From: Streptomyces sp. NBC_00289
Lineage (GTDB): Bacteria > Actinomycetota > Actinomycetes > Streptomycetales > Streptomycetaceae
Direction of reading: 5' to 3'
DNA length: 64,000 bases
Assembly: GCF_041435115.1 (NCBI RefSeq)
Contig: NZ_CP108046.1
Coordinates: 10,106,001-10,170,000, forward strand
Shown here: piece after piece, positions 1-10,076 of the stretch
Position numbering within the stretch: the first letter of the stretch is position 1
Layout of the letters: each line of letters begins with the position of its first letter
Made by a program: the position numbers and the translations under genes
Notes under the pieces: model-generated
The model's database searches: none
Told to the model about the DNA's origin: nothing
The model's input: only the letters and a program-made list of their open reading frames with translations

Positions 1-295
1 GTGCGGGACGGCCGGTGGACGACGATCGGCGCGCCAGTCACGTCTTCCAGCATGCTGCCGACTGGGGGCCGGGGCGAGTCGTGCCTTCGCCACGGCAGAT
101 CTTGCAGCGAGGACGCTTATCAGTGAGGGCTCACGCACGAGGTTTGGTGACTGGACTCGCTTCGTGGGACTGACGAGGGCGTAGGAACTCCCATCACCCC
201 AAGTCAGCGGGCACCTCTTCTCATTTCGCCGTCCACAGACTGACTATCGTGCGGGTGGATCCAGGCCTCACTCACCCCGACAAGGTGCTGACCAG
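1..295. other. No gene supported at the left edge
   Basis: I see no convincing coding frame here. A minus-strand frame near 1-51 is open to the window edge but is far too short to judge; it could be the start of a leftward gene lying outside the window. Confidence 0.4.
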
Positions 296-304
296 TGAGC
301 TTCT

Positions 305-1056
305 TCAGCGTTGCTTTTCCAGGGTGAGGACGGCCTTGGCGATTGACGTGAGTGTGTTGGGACTGACGCGGGCTTTGCGGAAGATCCGCCAGGCTTTGAG
401 TCGTGCGAAGGCCCGTTCGACGGGCGAGCGGAGTCGGGCGTGTGCCCGGTTGACGGCCTTCTCTTTGACGGTGAGCTCACGGTTTCGGTGTCTTTTGACG
501 GGTGTGGCGAACGTTCCGCCGGCACCCTGGTACGCCTTGTCCGCGAGGGCGGGGATCTTCAGTCGCTCACAGATGGGGCGATGTTGTGGGTGCGGGCGGC
601 GGTGATGTCCGCGGTCCGTCCGGGCAGGGCCGGCGAGTACCAGACGAGCTCACCGGCCGGGCCGGTGACCGTCTGGATGTTCACGCCGTGCTTGCCGTGC
701 TTGCCTGAATAGTCGTCCTGGCTGTTGCCCACGCGGTCGCATTCGGCGAGCGTGCCGTCGACGAGGATGTACTCAGGGCGGGCTTGCCGCAGCGCGTGAG
801 TGAGAGAGGGTGCGCGGGCGGCCAGGTGGGTGATCACGCTGTGTACATGTGCGTGGGCGGTGCTCTCGCTGATCCGGAAGCCGGCGGCGATCTGGGCGAG
901 GGTGTCGTGCTTGCGTGGGTACACGAGCGTGATGAGGGCCCGCTGAGAGGCCGGCAGTTTGCGCCGGCGGTCACCCTCGCGGGTGATGATCAGCATCGTG
1001 ACCCACTCCACGAGGGCATGCGGAAGGTCGAGTGCGGCAGGATAGGTAACCAACAA
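305..1056 (-). pseudogene. IS5-family transposase, frameshifted (IS5-A)
   Basis: The N-terminal two thirds (559-1056) has the IS5/DDE_Tnp_4 signature: a helix-turn-helix stretch, then [11 protein letters not shown] with the first catalytic Asp, then [10 protein letters not shown]. The frame is lost near 550. The remaining C-terminal part, ending [11 protein letters not shown] and a stop at 305, lies in another frame of the same strand. It is a diverged relative of the intact IS5 copies at 27.3 and 33.1 kb. An end-like sequence starting TGAGCTTCTTCAGCG lies at 296. The product is almost certainly inactive. Confidence 0.8.
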
Positions 1057-1174
1057 GGCTCCCTGACAAATGAGTTGAGACGTGAGATCTCTCGCTCAAC
1101 TGTCCGGGAGCCTTGTCCGTTACGAGCCCTTGTCTGTCACCCGATCGGTAGTCGGCAGGCGGTCAGGTAAACAG

Positions 1175-1360
1175 AAAGTGCCCCTGACCAGCAAGAATGG
1201 GGATTGTTGAGGTCCTTGTTCCTGCCGCCGCCGGAGGCACTTCCCAGGTGAAGCACTCTATCGGGTCCTACTTCCGCGTCCGTGTCCAGGACGACGGCCG
1301 CCAGGTCGTCTCCCAGGCAGGGCGGTCCTGCTCGTCGAAACGGTCCGCAAGACCGCCCTT
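1175..1360 (+). pseudogene. IS1380-family transposase, N-terminal remnant
   Basis: A short frame encodes the conserved IS1380 N-terminus (SYFRVRVQDDG, VVSQAG), matching the starts of the copies at 5.8-7.5 and 48.9-50.6 kb. The frame is already shifted just after VVSQAG and the sequence then meets the left end of the IS4 element. Upstream, the AGTGCCCCTGACCAGCAA leader resembles the non-coding leader of the other IS1380 copies. No continuation is found beyond the IS4, so the rest of this copy is lost. Confidence 0.75.
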
Positions 1361-1566
1361 AGCCTCAATACCAGTGACTTAGGGTGGTGGCTGGTAGGGT
1401 GCGTGGCGGGGAGGTGCCGGGATGCCACGGCCGGGTCAGGTGAATCCGGAGACGGACGAGCGGTTGTCGGATCGCATCGCGGTCGGGCTGTTGACGCGGT
1501 CGTTCCCGCCGGTGTCGGCGTACGGACTTTTCTCCCCAGCCGTGTACGGGCGAACGTCCCCAGCTG

Positions 1567-2337
1567 TCAGGCCACTTCGGTCTCTCGCTCGATGGCCTGG
1601 AGTCGGTTCTTGAGCCGGTAGCTTGGACCGTTGATCGCGATCACTTCGCAGTGGTGCAGGAGGCGGTCGAGGATGGCGGTGGCCAAGACCTCGTCGCCGA
1701 AGACCTGGCCCCATTCGCTGAAGGTCTTGTTCGAGGTCAGGATGATCGAGCCCTTCTCGTAACGCTTGGAGATCACCTGGAAGACCAGGTTCGCCTCGGC
1801 GCGTTCGAGGGGCTGATAGCCCACCTCGTCGACCACGAGAACGCTCGGCCGCAGATAGGTGCCGAGTTTGTTGACCAGCCGTCCGGCCGACTCGGCGGCC
1901 TTCAGGTTGCGCACCATGTCGTCGAGGCTGGTGAAGTAGATCGAGTAGCCGGCCCGGCAGGCCGCGACAGCGAGGGCGACGGCGATATGTGTCTTTCCGA
2001 CCCCGGGCGGCCCGAGCAGGGCGGCGTTCGCCTTGCCGTCGACGAAGGAGAGGCTGGCGAGGTCTTTGACCTTGCGTGGGTCGAGCTCGGGCTGGAACGA
2101 GAAGTCGTATTCGTCCAGCGTCTTGTGGTGTGGCAGCTTGGACAGTCGCAGGCCCTGGCGGAAGCGGCGGTCGTCGCGGACGGCGAGCTCTTCGGAAAGG
2201 ACCAGGTCGAGGAAGTCGAGGTAGCCCATCTTCGCCTCGTCGGCTCGGCGGGTGTACTCGTTGATGGTCTCCGCCAGGTGGGGCAGGCCGAGCTTGCCGG
2301 CCGTGGTGCGGATGCGGTTGCCGGTCAGCTCGCTCAA
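1567..2337 (-). CDS. istB: IS21 helper ATPase IstB
   Basis: This 256-residue protein is the AAA+ helper of IS21 transposition, related to DnaC. It assists IstA in strand transfer and target choice. The Walker A motif GPPGVGKTH lies near residue 108 and a Walker B-like VLVVDEVG near 166. The length is normal for the family. Its ATG overlaps the stop of istA (2334-2337), the usual translational coupling of the istAB operon. It appears intact, although its partner istA is destroyed. Confidence 0.92.
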   Translation of the reverse strand: MSELTGNRIRTTAGKLGLPHLAETINEYTRRADEAKMGYLDFLDLVLSEELAVRDDRRFRQGLRLSKLPHHKTLDEYDFSFQPELDPRKVKDLASLSFVDGKANAALLGPPGVGKTHIAVALAVAACRAGYSIYFTSLDDMVRNLKAAESAGRLVNKLGTYLRPSVLVVDEVGYQPLERAEANLVFQVISKRYEKGSIILTSNKTFSEWGQVFGDEVLATAILDRLLHHCEVIAINGPSYRLKNRLQAIERETEVA

Positions 2338-2960
2338 GAGGACTCCTTCGTCGGGGAGTTGGTGGTGAAGGGGCGGGTGCCGGTCAGTTCGTCGTAGACC
2401 GACAGCGGCCGCCGTCCGACCTCGACACGGGTGGCTGCGGCCCGGTCCAACAGGGCCTGCAGCGGGCCGACTTGACCGCCAGCAGGTGGTTCGCGACGCG
2501 GTGATGGTGTCACCTCACCGGTCGTGGTGCGACGCCCCTTGCCAGTGGGCAGGCCGTCCCAGTGCGTCTCCTCGACGACGCGGACGCCACGGCCGACCGC
2601 CCGCGGATGGGTGGACAGCAAGGTCTCGCCGCTGGCATCGGGGACGGTCGAGTGCAGCATGACCTGGGACTTCGTCGCCCGGATCTCGACGAGCTGGCGG
2701 GGGCGGACCTTGCGTGCGGGCACTGAGTAGAGGTTGCCGCCGAAGGCAACCAGGCAGTCCTTGCCGACCGGCCGCAGATGACGCTCGGCCACCAGGTAAG
2801 GAGTGGGCGGGAGCGGTTTGAGGGCCGCGTGGTCGCGGGCGGCCCGGATCCCGATGACTTCCCGATGCGTCTTGTGGATCTGGTCCCGTCGCCTCGGCAC
2901 CCAGGCGGAAAACGCGGCGTCCATCTCCTCGAGCGAGGAGAACGCCCGCCCGGACAGGAC
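2334..2960 (-). pseudogene. IstA transposase, C-terminal part
   Basis: The frame contains the C-terminal region of IstA: AFSAWVPRRRDQIHKTHREV followed by the PYLVAERHLRPVGKDCLVAF beta-rich domain. It ends in an overlap with istB. The integrase core that should precede it is missing; upstream the sequence changes abruptly into an IS1380 fragment at about 2960-2990. Confidence 0.85.
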
Positions 2961-2989
2961 ATGGTCTCGAGGTCCGTCACCGCGGGCAT

Positions 2990-3471
2990 GCCACGGTCGA
3001 GGACCACATCCGGTGCGGCAAGACCACCGGCTTCGGCCGCTTCCCCTCCCGCGGCTTCGGTGTCAACGCCGTTTGGCTCGAACTCAGCCTCGCGGCGATC
3101 GACCTGCTCGCCTGGACGCGCGTCCTGCTGCTGGACGGGGAACTGGCCACCGCCGAGCCGAAGAAGCTCCGCTACCGGCTGCTGCACGTCGCTGCCCGCC
3201 TCACCCGCGGCGGCCGACGCCTGCGCTTGCGGATATCGGCGACCTGGCCATGGAGAAACGAACTGGTCGCGGCTTTCCACCGCCTCGCCGCACTGCCCCG
3301 TCCAGCCGGCTGACTGGCAACCACCCCGCCGGCCCACGACCCGAAGGCCCCTGGAGAACCCGACCACCGCGCCGGGATTCCGCCATGCCCGAGCACCGAA
3401 ATCGCGTCCGTCACCCGACAGCCGCCCCTCAGCAACGCCTCATCGCCCCAACCGAAATGCCGAGGCTAGAG
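2990..3471 (+). pseudogene. IS1380 transposase C-terminal fragment inside istA
   Basis: On the plus strand, about 105 residues from 2992 to 3313 match the C-terminal end of IS1380 transposases: a WLELSLAAIDLLAW segment, KKLRYRLLHVAARL, WPWRNELVAAFHRL, and a stop. An IS1380-type terminus CGAGGCTAG follows at about 3464-3471. The N-terminal three quarters are missing together with roughly 200 codons of istA. This indicates insertion followed by a deletion running from inside this element into istA. Confidence 0.8.
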
Positions 3472-3807
3472 CTTGACGCGCTGATAGTTGCCGGCGAACC
3501 CGTACTCCGCGGCCAGTCGCTCGTGGATCACCGACGCCTTCATCAGGATCTCGGCCCGCAGCATGGCATCGACCAGCGGCGCGAACTCGTCGATCTTCCT
3601 GGGCACCAACTGGCCACTGGCCGAGCGACGCGGCGGCGTCGCCGGACCCGCGAGGTACTTGCGGACCGTCTTGCGGTCCAGCCCCGTCTCCCGGGCGATC
3701 TCCGACAGGCTCATCGCCCCGGACTCCAACAACCCCCGAAACCGCCGTAGTTCCGACCAGCGACGTGGATCCAAGACCACCGCCAACCACCCCCTGCCGC
3801 AGCACAT
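3472..3807 (-). pseudogene. IstA transposase, N-terminal part
   Basis: The frame encodes the IstA N-terminal helix-turn-helix (SLSEIARETGLDRKTVRKYL) and the start of the following domain (VIHERLAAEYGFAGNYQRVK). It stops where the IS1380 end abuts it. Together with the C-terminal part it accounts for only about 320 of the roughly 500 residues of a normal IstA. Confidence 0.82.
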
Positions 3808-5373
3808 CGACTACGCAGCAGAGTGCCGACCAACGATCCTCACCGCCTCAGGAACTGGCCGCATTCATCCGTACGCGGGTGGGCACGTTCAGGTGTACGC
3901 CGACAGCCGGAGCTGGTGGATCGGGTGGTGGCCCAGTGCGGGAGGTCCGGGCAGCGTAACCGGCTGCTGCCGCCGCGCGTGGTGGTCTACTTCGTGCTGG
4001 CGATGTGCTTGTTCTCCGGCCAGGGCTACGAAGAGGTCGCTCGGCTGCTGACGCATGGGCTGACCTGGGCGAAGCGCTGGTCGGGGTCGTGGCAGGTACC
4101 GACCACGGGGGCGATCTCGAGAGCGCGCGCGAAACTCGGTCCAGAACCGCTGAAGGCCCTGTTCGCCTCGGTGGCCCGGCCGTTGGCCACGGAATCGACA
4201 CCGGGTGCCTTCTACGGCCGGTGGCGGCTGATGGCCATCGACGGCACAGTCTTCGACGTTCCGGACAGCCAGGAGAACGTGGCGCACTTCGGGCGCCCGA
4301 AGACCCACCGCACCCAGCGGTGTGCGTATCCGCAGGTGCGGGTGGTCGCGCTGGCCGAGTGCGGCACCCATGCCATCACCACGGCGGCTCTCGGCCCATG
4401 CACCACGTCCGAACTCGTGCTGGCCCGCGAGCTGTTCGGTCACCTGGGCGAGGACGATCTGCTGCTGGCCGACCGCGGCTTCACCGGCCTGGAGCTGTGG
4501 CGGGCGGCCTCGGCCGGCGGTGCGGACCTGCTGTGGCGCATCCGTTCCCACCAGGTGCTGCCGGTCCGCGAAGAGCTGCCCGACGGCTCGTACTTGTCAG
4601 AGATCGTCGCGGCCAGAGACCACCGCAAGCGTGCCGACCCGGAAATGGTGCGGGTGATCGAGTACACCCTGGACGATCCCGGGCAGGACGCCCCTTACCG
4701 GCTGATCACCACGGTCCTCGATCCCGATGCCGCCCCGGCCACCGAGCTGGCCGCCCTCTACCACCAGCGGTGGGAGTTCGAGAACACGCTGGACGAGCTG
4801 AAGACCCATCAACGCGGACCTGCCCAGGTCCTGCGCTCCCGCTCACCCGAAGGCGTCGAGCAGGAGGTCTGGGCACACCTGCTGGTCCACCACGCCATCC
4901 GCACCCTGATGCACGACGCCGCCGAGCAGGCCGGCCTCGACCCCGACAGGCTCTCCTTCACCCGGAGCATCCGCCTCGCACGACGCCAGGTCACCGCGCA
5001 GGCGGCCTTTTCCCCTGACCGTCTGACCGCCGCCCTCACCGACGGACTCCGCGAGATCACCGCGCGCCTGTTACCCACCCGCCGCAGACGCTCCAACCCG
5101 CGCGTGGTCAAACGCAAGATGTCCAACTTCGGCGTCAAACGCGACGAGCACTACACCTGGCCTCAGCCCACCCGGGACCCAGCAGACGCCATGACCATCG
5201 CCCCGCACTGGCGCACCGCCCCGATCAACCCGTCAGCCAAAGCCCGACGAAGCTAGGTCACTAAGTCACTGGTATTGAGGCTAAGCAGTTATTGCTCTCG
5301 CATACCGCCTTGCGTTGGGATGCACTAATGAGGGAAAGTTTCACGAATAAATACGAACGGCTTATTTATCTAA

Positions 5374-5808
5374 ATGTGTCAAGATTTTGAATCTGCGGTT
5401 CACCACTCCTTGTGTTTCGGGTGCGGGCCATCTCATGGAACAGGCCTTGGCCTCAACGTTGTCCGCGACAGCCCAGAGCAGGCGCACGCAACGTTTCTGG
5501 TGACAGTTGATCATCAAGGTCCTCCGGGGTTTATTCATGGCGGGTTGCTGGCCTGCCTCTTTGATGAAGTCTTCGCGGGGGCAATTAAGCTGATGAATAT
5601 ATTTGCAGTCACTGTGCGGCTAGAAACGGACTTTCTGGCACCGATACCAATCGGCAGCCGCATCAAAATTGCGGCTCACTGCATAAAGACGGCTGGTCGT
5701 AAGATGCAGTGCACCGGAACGGTTACACTGACATCGCAGAATAATCAGATAGCTGCCAGAGCCAGTGCCCTTTTCGTCAGTATCTCAGCCGAACAACTGG
5801 GTACCTAG
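5374..5808 (+). CDS. PaaI/YiiD-type hotdog thioesterase
   Basis: This 144-residue protein fits the single-domain hotdog acyl-CoA thioesterase family. The helix-starting motif FIHGGLLACLFDEV (residues about 50-63) matches the HGG active-site signature, followed by the beta strands TVRLETDFLAPIPIGSRIKI. It would hydrolyse an acyl or aryl thioester in the cytoplasm; the substrate cannot be told. GC content is visibly lower than in the surrounding transposases, suggesting transfer. The TAG stop is the first triplet of the adjacent IS1380 end, so a few native C-terminal residues may have been lost. No clear ribosome binding site precedes the ATG. The AT-rich stretch just upstream holds a small inverted repeat (about 5348-5370). 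Confidence 0.75.
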   Translation: MCQDFESAVHHSLCFGCGPSHGTGLGLNVVRDSPEQAHATFLVTVDHQGPPGFIHGGLLACLFDEVFAGAIKLMNIFAVTVRLETDFLAPIPIGSRIKIAAHCIKTAGRKMQCTGTVTLTSQNNQIAARASALFVSISAEQLGT

Positions 5809-7485
5809 CCTCGATCGTTCATGAGTCCTTGTCGGTTTGTTGACGGGGACTCTGCGTTTGTGTGGTGGGGTCTTTTCGGGGCTGGGGCAGGCCGAGGGCC
5901 CGGCTCTCGCGTCGGATGGGCGCCGGGTTCCACTTCACCGGTGTGGTGGTGCGGGTTTGTCGGGACGGGCGATGTGGCTGGTCAACCGGGGTTCGGCAGG
6001 GCGTGGAGCCTGACGATCGCGTGGCTGATGACAGCGGTCCAGGGCCATCGGGCGGGCAGGCGGAGCCAGCGGCGACGGCCGGTGTTCACGAGCTGAGCGG
6101 CGGCGGAGAACAGCCGCAGCCGGAGCTTCTTGGGTTCCCAGCGGCGGGCCTCGCCGGTCAGCGCGAGCATCGGCATCCAGGCGAGGAGGTCGAGCGCGAG
6201 GGAGACGATCTCCAGCCAGATCTGGTTCTGGGCCGTGTCGTGCAGGGGCAGATTGCGCAGGCCGGTGGCACGGGCGCCTCGGATGCGGTCCTCGCAGCGT
6301 GCCCGTCTGCGGTGACGCAGTTCGAGGTCGGCGAGCTGGCCGCCTTTCGTGTTGGTCGCGAAGCAGGTGAGCCGGTTGCCGTCGAGGTCGGTGAAGCGCA
6401 ACTGGGCGCCGGGGTGCGGGCGTTCTTTGCGGACGATCAGCCGCATGCCCGTGGGCCAGGTACTCAGGTCGGGCATGTCGGTGATCTCGGCGACCCAGGC
6501 GCCGGGCCGCTCGGTGCCGTCGGCGTCGTAGGCGGGTGTCCATGCCTTCTTCGGGATCTTCAGTACGGCCTGGTGGATGGCGTCGGTGGTGGTCATTCCG
6601 ACGGAATACGACAGCCACCGGCCCCGGCGGGAGAGCCAGTCGAGGAAGGTGTGGGTGCCGCCGGCGGAGTCGGTGCGGATCAGTGTCTGCCGTCCCCGCC
6701 GCAGGTGTTTGGGCAGTTGGGCCAGGGCGAGTTGGGCGGTTTCGATGTGGTCGGCGGCGGTGTTGGAGCCCGCGTTGCCGGGCCGCAGCAGGGCGGCCAC
6801 CGGTTCCCCGGATCCGGCTGGGCCGTGGTCGACGAACGCGACGAGCGGGTGATGGCCGAAGGTCTTCTTCCAGGTCGGGGTGGCGTCCTGCTTCTCGGAG
6901 TGTGCGAGCACCAGTACCCCGTCGATGTCCACGATCACTTGGCCGTCGGCGGCCGGACTGCTTGTCCCGGCCAACTCCCAGACCCGCGTGCGTACTTCGG
7001 AACGTGCGCCCCGGATTGCCGCAAGAGCCTTCGGGCCGGAGGCGGCGAGCGCGTCGACGAGGCGGGAGACGGTCGGATCGGAGGCCACCGGGCCGAACAC
7101 AGCCGGCTCGGCCCGCAGCATGCCGACGTCTGCCAGACAGTTGCCGCCGAGCGCGACGGCCAGCGCCACATCCAGCAGGATCTTGCCTGGGTCGTGCACG
7201 GCCCGCGGCTTGCGCCACGGTGCCAGTGCCGCCGCTATCGCACCGTCCAGGCCACACTTGCGGGCCGTCTCGACCAGCAGCACCGCCCCGGCCTGCGAGA
7301 CCACCCCGCGGCCGCCGCCCTCGACACGGACGCGCGGGTACGACCCGCTACTCTTCTTCACCTGGAGAGTGCTTCTTTCCTTGCAGTGACAGGACCCTCG
7401 ACAAGTCCCATCGTTGCAGGTCAGCAGCACTCTCCGCTTTTTTGATCAAGACCCGGACAGACCCACTCGCGAAAGCGCGAGGCTA
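5806..7485 (-). mobile_element. IS1380-family element, complete
   Basis: The ends are TAGCCTCGATCGTTCATGAG at 5806 and the complementary CGCGAGGCTA ending at 7485, enclosing one transposase gene on the minus strand. No direct repeat of flanking bases is evident. The left end overlaps the stop codon of the thioesterase gene, and the right end truncates the start of an IS66 relic. Confidence 0.85.
5982..7361 (-). CDS. IS1380-family transposase
   Basis: About 459 residues, a normal length for this DDE transposase family. I prefer the GTG at 7361 (VKKSSGSYPRVRVEGG), which aligns with the N-terminus of the copy at 49 kb; the frame is open to 7430. Catalytic-type motifs include VDIDGVLVLAHSEKQDA, LIRTDSAGGTHTFLDWL and the conserved C-terminal block ARATGLRNLPLHD. 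No frameshift is visible, so this is the one IS1380 copy in the window that could still be active. Confidence 0.88.
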   Translation of the reverse strand: MKKSSGSYPRVRVEGGGRGVVSQAGAVLLVETARKCGLDGAIAAALAPWRKPRAVHDPGKILLDVALAVALGGNCLADVGMLRAEPAVFGPVASDPTVSRLVDALAASGPKALAAIRGARSEVRTRVWELAGTSSPAADGQVIVDIDGVLVLAHSEKQDATPTWKKTFGHHPLVAFVDHGPAGSGEPVAALLRPGNAGSNTAADHIETAQLALAQLPKHLRRGRQTLIRTDSAGGTHTFLDWLSRRGRWLSYSVGMTTTDAIHQAVLKIPKKAWTPAYDADGTERPGAWVAEITDMPDLSTWPTGMRLIVRKERPHPGAQLRFTDLDGNRLTCFATNTKGGQLADLELRHRRRARCEDRIRGARATGLRNLPLHDTAQNQIWLEIVSLALDLLAWMPMLALTGEARRWEPKKLRLRLFSAAAQLVNTGRRRWLRLPARWPWTAVISHAIVRLHALPNPG

Positions 7486-8615
7486 GCGTTGCCAGCTGGT
7501 GACTGCTCAGGTCCTTGTGTGACCTGCGCTTGACCGTCTCGTTGGTCTGTTCGTGGCTCTGACCAAGCGCCAGGTGTCGTACGAGGAACCTCGCGCGTTG
7601 ATGAACTTGAGGCGGAAAACGCCGAGGGCACGAATCTGGAGCCGGTCGCCGGTCGCCGATCCCGATGCCGTCATCGAGCATCGCCCTGCCGCGTGCGGCG
7701 GCTGCCTGGACACCCTGGCCCCCAGGACGCCGAGGCGGTCGAGTTCTCGGTATCGCAGGTCTTCGAGCTTCCCGATCCGGGGCTGATCGTCACCGAGCAC
7801 CGGATGCTGAAGGTCCGCTGCCACCGCGGGCACATCACACGCGCCGCGGATCCCCACGGTGTGGGGGCGCCAGCCCAGTACGGATCCGGCGTGCACGCAC
7901 TGGCCGTCTATCAACTCGTCCACCAGCACGTTCCCTGTCTGCGGATCGCGGCCGGCGCGGCCGACCTGCACGGCGCCAACCTCTCCGAGGGCTTCGTCCA
8001 CACCGCCCTGCTGCGGGCCGCCGCCCGGCTGATCCCCTTCAGTGCACGCGTCGTGGCGCTGCTGCAGCTGGCGGATGTGGCGCACTTCGACGAGTCCGGC
8101 ATCCGCGTCAGCTCCTCGCTGCACTGGGCACGTCGCCTGCACCCCCCGTCTGACCTGGTACAAGGCACACGCCAAGCGCGGCAAGGCCGGCATGGCAGAT
8201 GCCGGAGTGCTGCCGCACTTCACCGGCACCACCGTCACCGACGCCTGGTCCTCCTACCTCGGCTACGGCCGCGCCGGCGCGCTGCGCAACGCGCACATCC
8301 CGCGCGACCTGGACGGCGTTCACCACGCCGACCCCACCGGCCAGCAGTGAGCGAAGGCCGCCATCGACGCCCTCACCGCCGGAAACGACGCCGCGCATAC
8401 GGCCCGCGAGACCGAGCGCGACGCTCTGACCAGCGAAGAAATCGCTTCCTGGAAACACAGTTCGACGGGGCGGTCCAGGCCGGACGCTCCATCAACCCGA
8501 CCCGCCACCGAAAACGAAAAAGATCTTCGCCCGGCAGCTCGTCGACCGCCTGTCACGCCGCCGCGAGGACATCCTGCGCTTCCTGCACGACCTGACTGCC
8601 CTTCACCAACAACCA

Positions 8616-10076
8616 CAGGGCCCCGGCGTGTGCCTGGATCGTCCGGTTTGGTTATGTGATGCCGTAGAGGGCGAGGACGCGGGGGCGCTCGGTGTGGGCT
8701 CGTCGTCCGGCGGCGGTGTTGACGTAGCCGGCGAGCTTGAGCGCGCTGCGGATCAGGTCGCGGAGGGTAGCGAGTACGGCGGGCGCGTTGCGGGTTCTGA
8801 CCTGGGACTTGTCCTCGTTGAAAGTGACATCTCGACACCAGTGGACGGTATTTTCCACGGTCCAGTGCCCGCGAGCCCAGGACGCGATCTCGGCTGCGTT
8901 CGCTTCCTCGGCGGGCAGGTCGGTGATGGCGTAGACGGTCTCGCTGGACCATTTTTTCGCCCCGTAGAGACGGCGTCGGCGCTGGATCCGCAGGACCTGG
9001 GCCGCGCGGGGGAAGAGTAGGCCGTCGATGGTGACGACCTGCACGAGTCGTTGTTCGTGGCGGCCGTGGCCCCGGGCGTCGTCGCGGTGGATCACAGGGA
9101 TCTCCTTCCAGGGCAGGGCGTGGAGTTGGCGGGCCTGGCCGCGCTGGTTGTTCTTGATGGTCAGCAGGTAGTGAGCGCCGCGTTCGCGCAGGTAGATGGC
9201 GTGGTCGCGTTGGGCGTGGAGGGCATCGGCGGTAACGACCACCCCCGTGAGATCCGCGTCGTCGATCTGGTCGAGGAGAGGTGCGAACTCGGGGATTTCG
9301 TTGGTCTTCGCGCCGATCTCGCGGGAGGCGAGAGTGACACCGTCGCCGTGACGGACGGCGGACAGGACGAAGACGCGGCTGCCGTCCGGGCGCCTCGCGC
9401 CGCGCAGGCACTTGCCGTCCACCGCGATCGCCCGCCGCCGGAGCCGTACCGGCTCGGCGCGGGCGGCCGCCCGGTGAGCCCGGCGCTGTTCACGTTCGGT
9501 GCCACCGTCGGGCATCACCGGCTCCGGCCGGCGGGGCTGTGCGGACAGCAGAGGCCGAAGGTAGTCGTAACCGGCCGCGCCGATCTCACCGGGATCGAGT
9601 CGCCCCAGGACGCTGCGCAGGGTTTTCTCGCTCGGCACCCGGTAGCGGCCAAGGAGTGGGTGGTAGGGCAGGCCGAAGGCGGCCAGTTCCTCCGGCGCCG
9701 CACGTCGGCACCACTCCGCCGCCGCGGTGATCGAGTCGTGGCCGGACGGGGTCATCGCGCAGACCACCAGGGCCAGCAGCGAGGAGAGCCGGTACCGCAC
9801 TCCGCAAGCCCCTCTCGGATCGGTGACCGACTCGAACTCGGCGACCAGGCAGCGCACTTGCTCCTTGGCGGCACCCTCGCCGAGGGCTTCCAGGCAGGGC
9901 GCACAAGGCACGGGGACAGCGACAAGGGATGATGGAGAAACGAACACGGCACCTTCGTGGATCTTGCAGCGTAGAGAACTACATGATCCACAGGTGCCGT
10001 GTTCACCTGCTTCCGGGGCCCACCACCGAGATCAACACCCCAGACCGGGACGATCCAGGCACTCGCCGGGGCCCTG
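8616..10076 (-). mobile_element. ISAs1-family element A, copy 1 (1461 bp)
   Basis: Termini CAGGGCCCCGGCG and complement. A perfect 10-bp duplication CCAACAACCA flanks it at 8606-8615 and 10077-10086, within IS66 sequence. The intact duplication means this is a simple and probably recent insertion. Confidence 0.93.
8652..9947 (-). CDS. ISAs1-family transposase
   Basis: A 431-residue DDE transposase of the ISAs1 (DDE_Tnp_1-associated) family. Motifs in order: a DPRGACGVRYRLSSLLALVV N-terminal block, IAVDGKCLRGAR (Asp), VVTADALHAQRDHA (Asp), YLLTIKNNQR, and HWTVENTVHWCRDVTFNED (Glu). The GTG at 9947 is the first start after the terminal repeat. The protein is full length and differs at only a few residues from the copy at 61 kb, so it may be functional. 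Confidence 0.92.
   Translation of the reverse strand: MFVSPSSLVAVPVPCAPCLEALGEGAAKEQVRCLVAEFESVTDPRGACGVRYRLSSLLALVVCAMTPSGHDSITAAAEWCRRAAPEELAAFGLPYHPLLGRYRVPSEKTLRSVLGRLDPGEIGAAGYDYLRPLLSAQPRRPEPVMPDGGTEREQRRAHRAAARAEPVRLRRRAIAVDGKCLRGARRPDGSRVFVLSAVRHGDGVTLASREIGAKTNEIPEFAPLLDQIDDADLTGVVVTADALHAQRDHAIYLRERGAHYLLTIKNNQRGQARQLHALPWKEIPVIHRDDARGHGRHEQRLVQVVTIDGLLFPRAAQVLRIQRRRRLYGAKKWSSETVYAITDLPAEEANAAEIASWARGHWTVENTVHWCRDVTFNEDKSQVRTRNAPAVLATLRDLIRSALKLAGYVNTAAGRRAHTERPRVLALYGIT

Larger units (their letters stand above)
1513..3905 (-). mobile_element. IS21-family element inserted in IS4 copy 1
   Basis: The ends share TGTCGGCGTAC (left, 1513) and its complement ending at 3905. A 5-bp target duplication GCCGG flanks it at 1508-1512 and 3906-3910. 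It contains istB and a broken istA on the minus strand. An IS1380 3' fragment replaces the middle of istA, so the element can no longer move by itself. Confidence 0.88.
1422..5256 (+). pseudogene. IS4-family transposase, interrupted by IS21
   Basis: The start at 1422 encodes MPRPGQVNPETDERLSDR and runs to 1512. The frame resumes after the IS21 at 3906 with ELVDRVVAQCGRSG and continues to 5256. The DDE core is complete: MAIDGTVFDVPDS, LLLADRGFTGLELW, and a YHQRWEFENTLDELK box with the catalytic Glu. Residue for residue it is nearly identical to copy 2 at 52.3 kb but keeps the natural C-terminus (ending AKARRS) that copy 2 has lost. It is inactive only because of the IS21; excision would restore it. 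Confidence 0.85.
1360..5285 (+). mobile_element. IS4-family element, copy 1, split by IS21
   Basis: Both termini carry the same inverted repeat of about 25 bp, which includes CAATACCAGTGACTTAG on the left and its complement ending near 5285. The only gene is the IS4 transposase, interrupted at 1512/3906 by an IS21. Copy 2 at 50.6-53.6 kb shows the uninterrupted arrangement at the same codon, which defines the insertion exactly. Confidence 0.85.

Noticed and set aside
5862..7445. 527-residue plus-strand frame
   Set aside because: Antisense of the IS1380 transposase, which has clear catalytic motifs on the minus strand.
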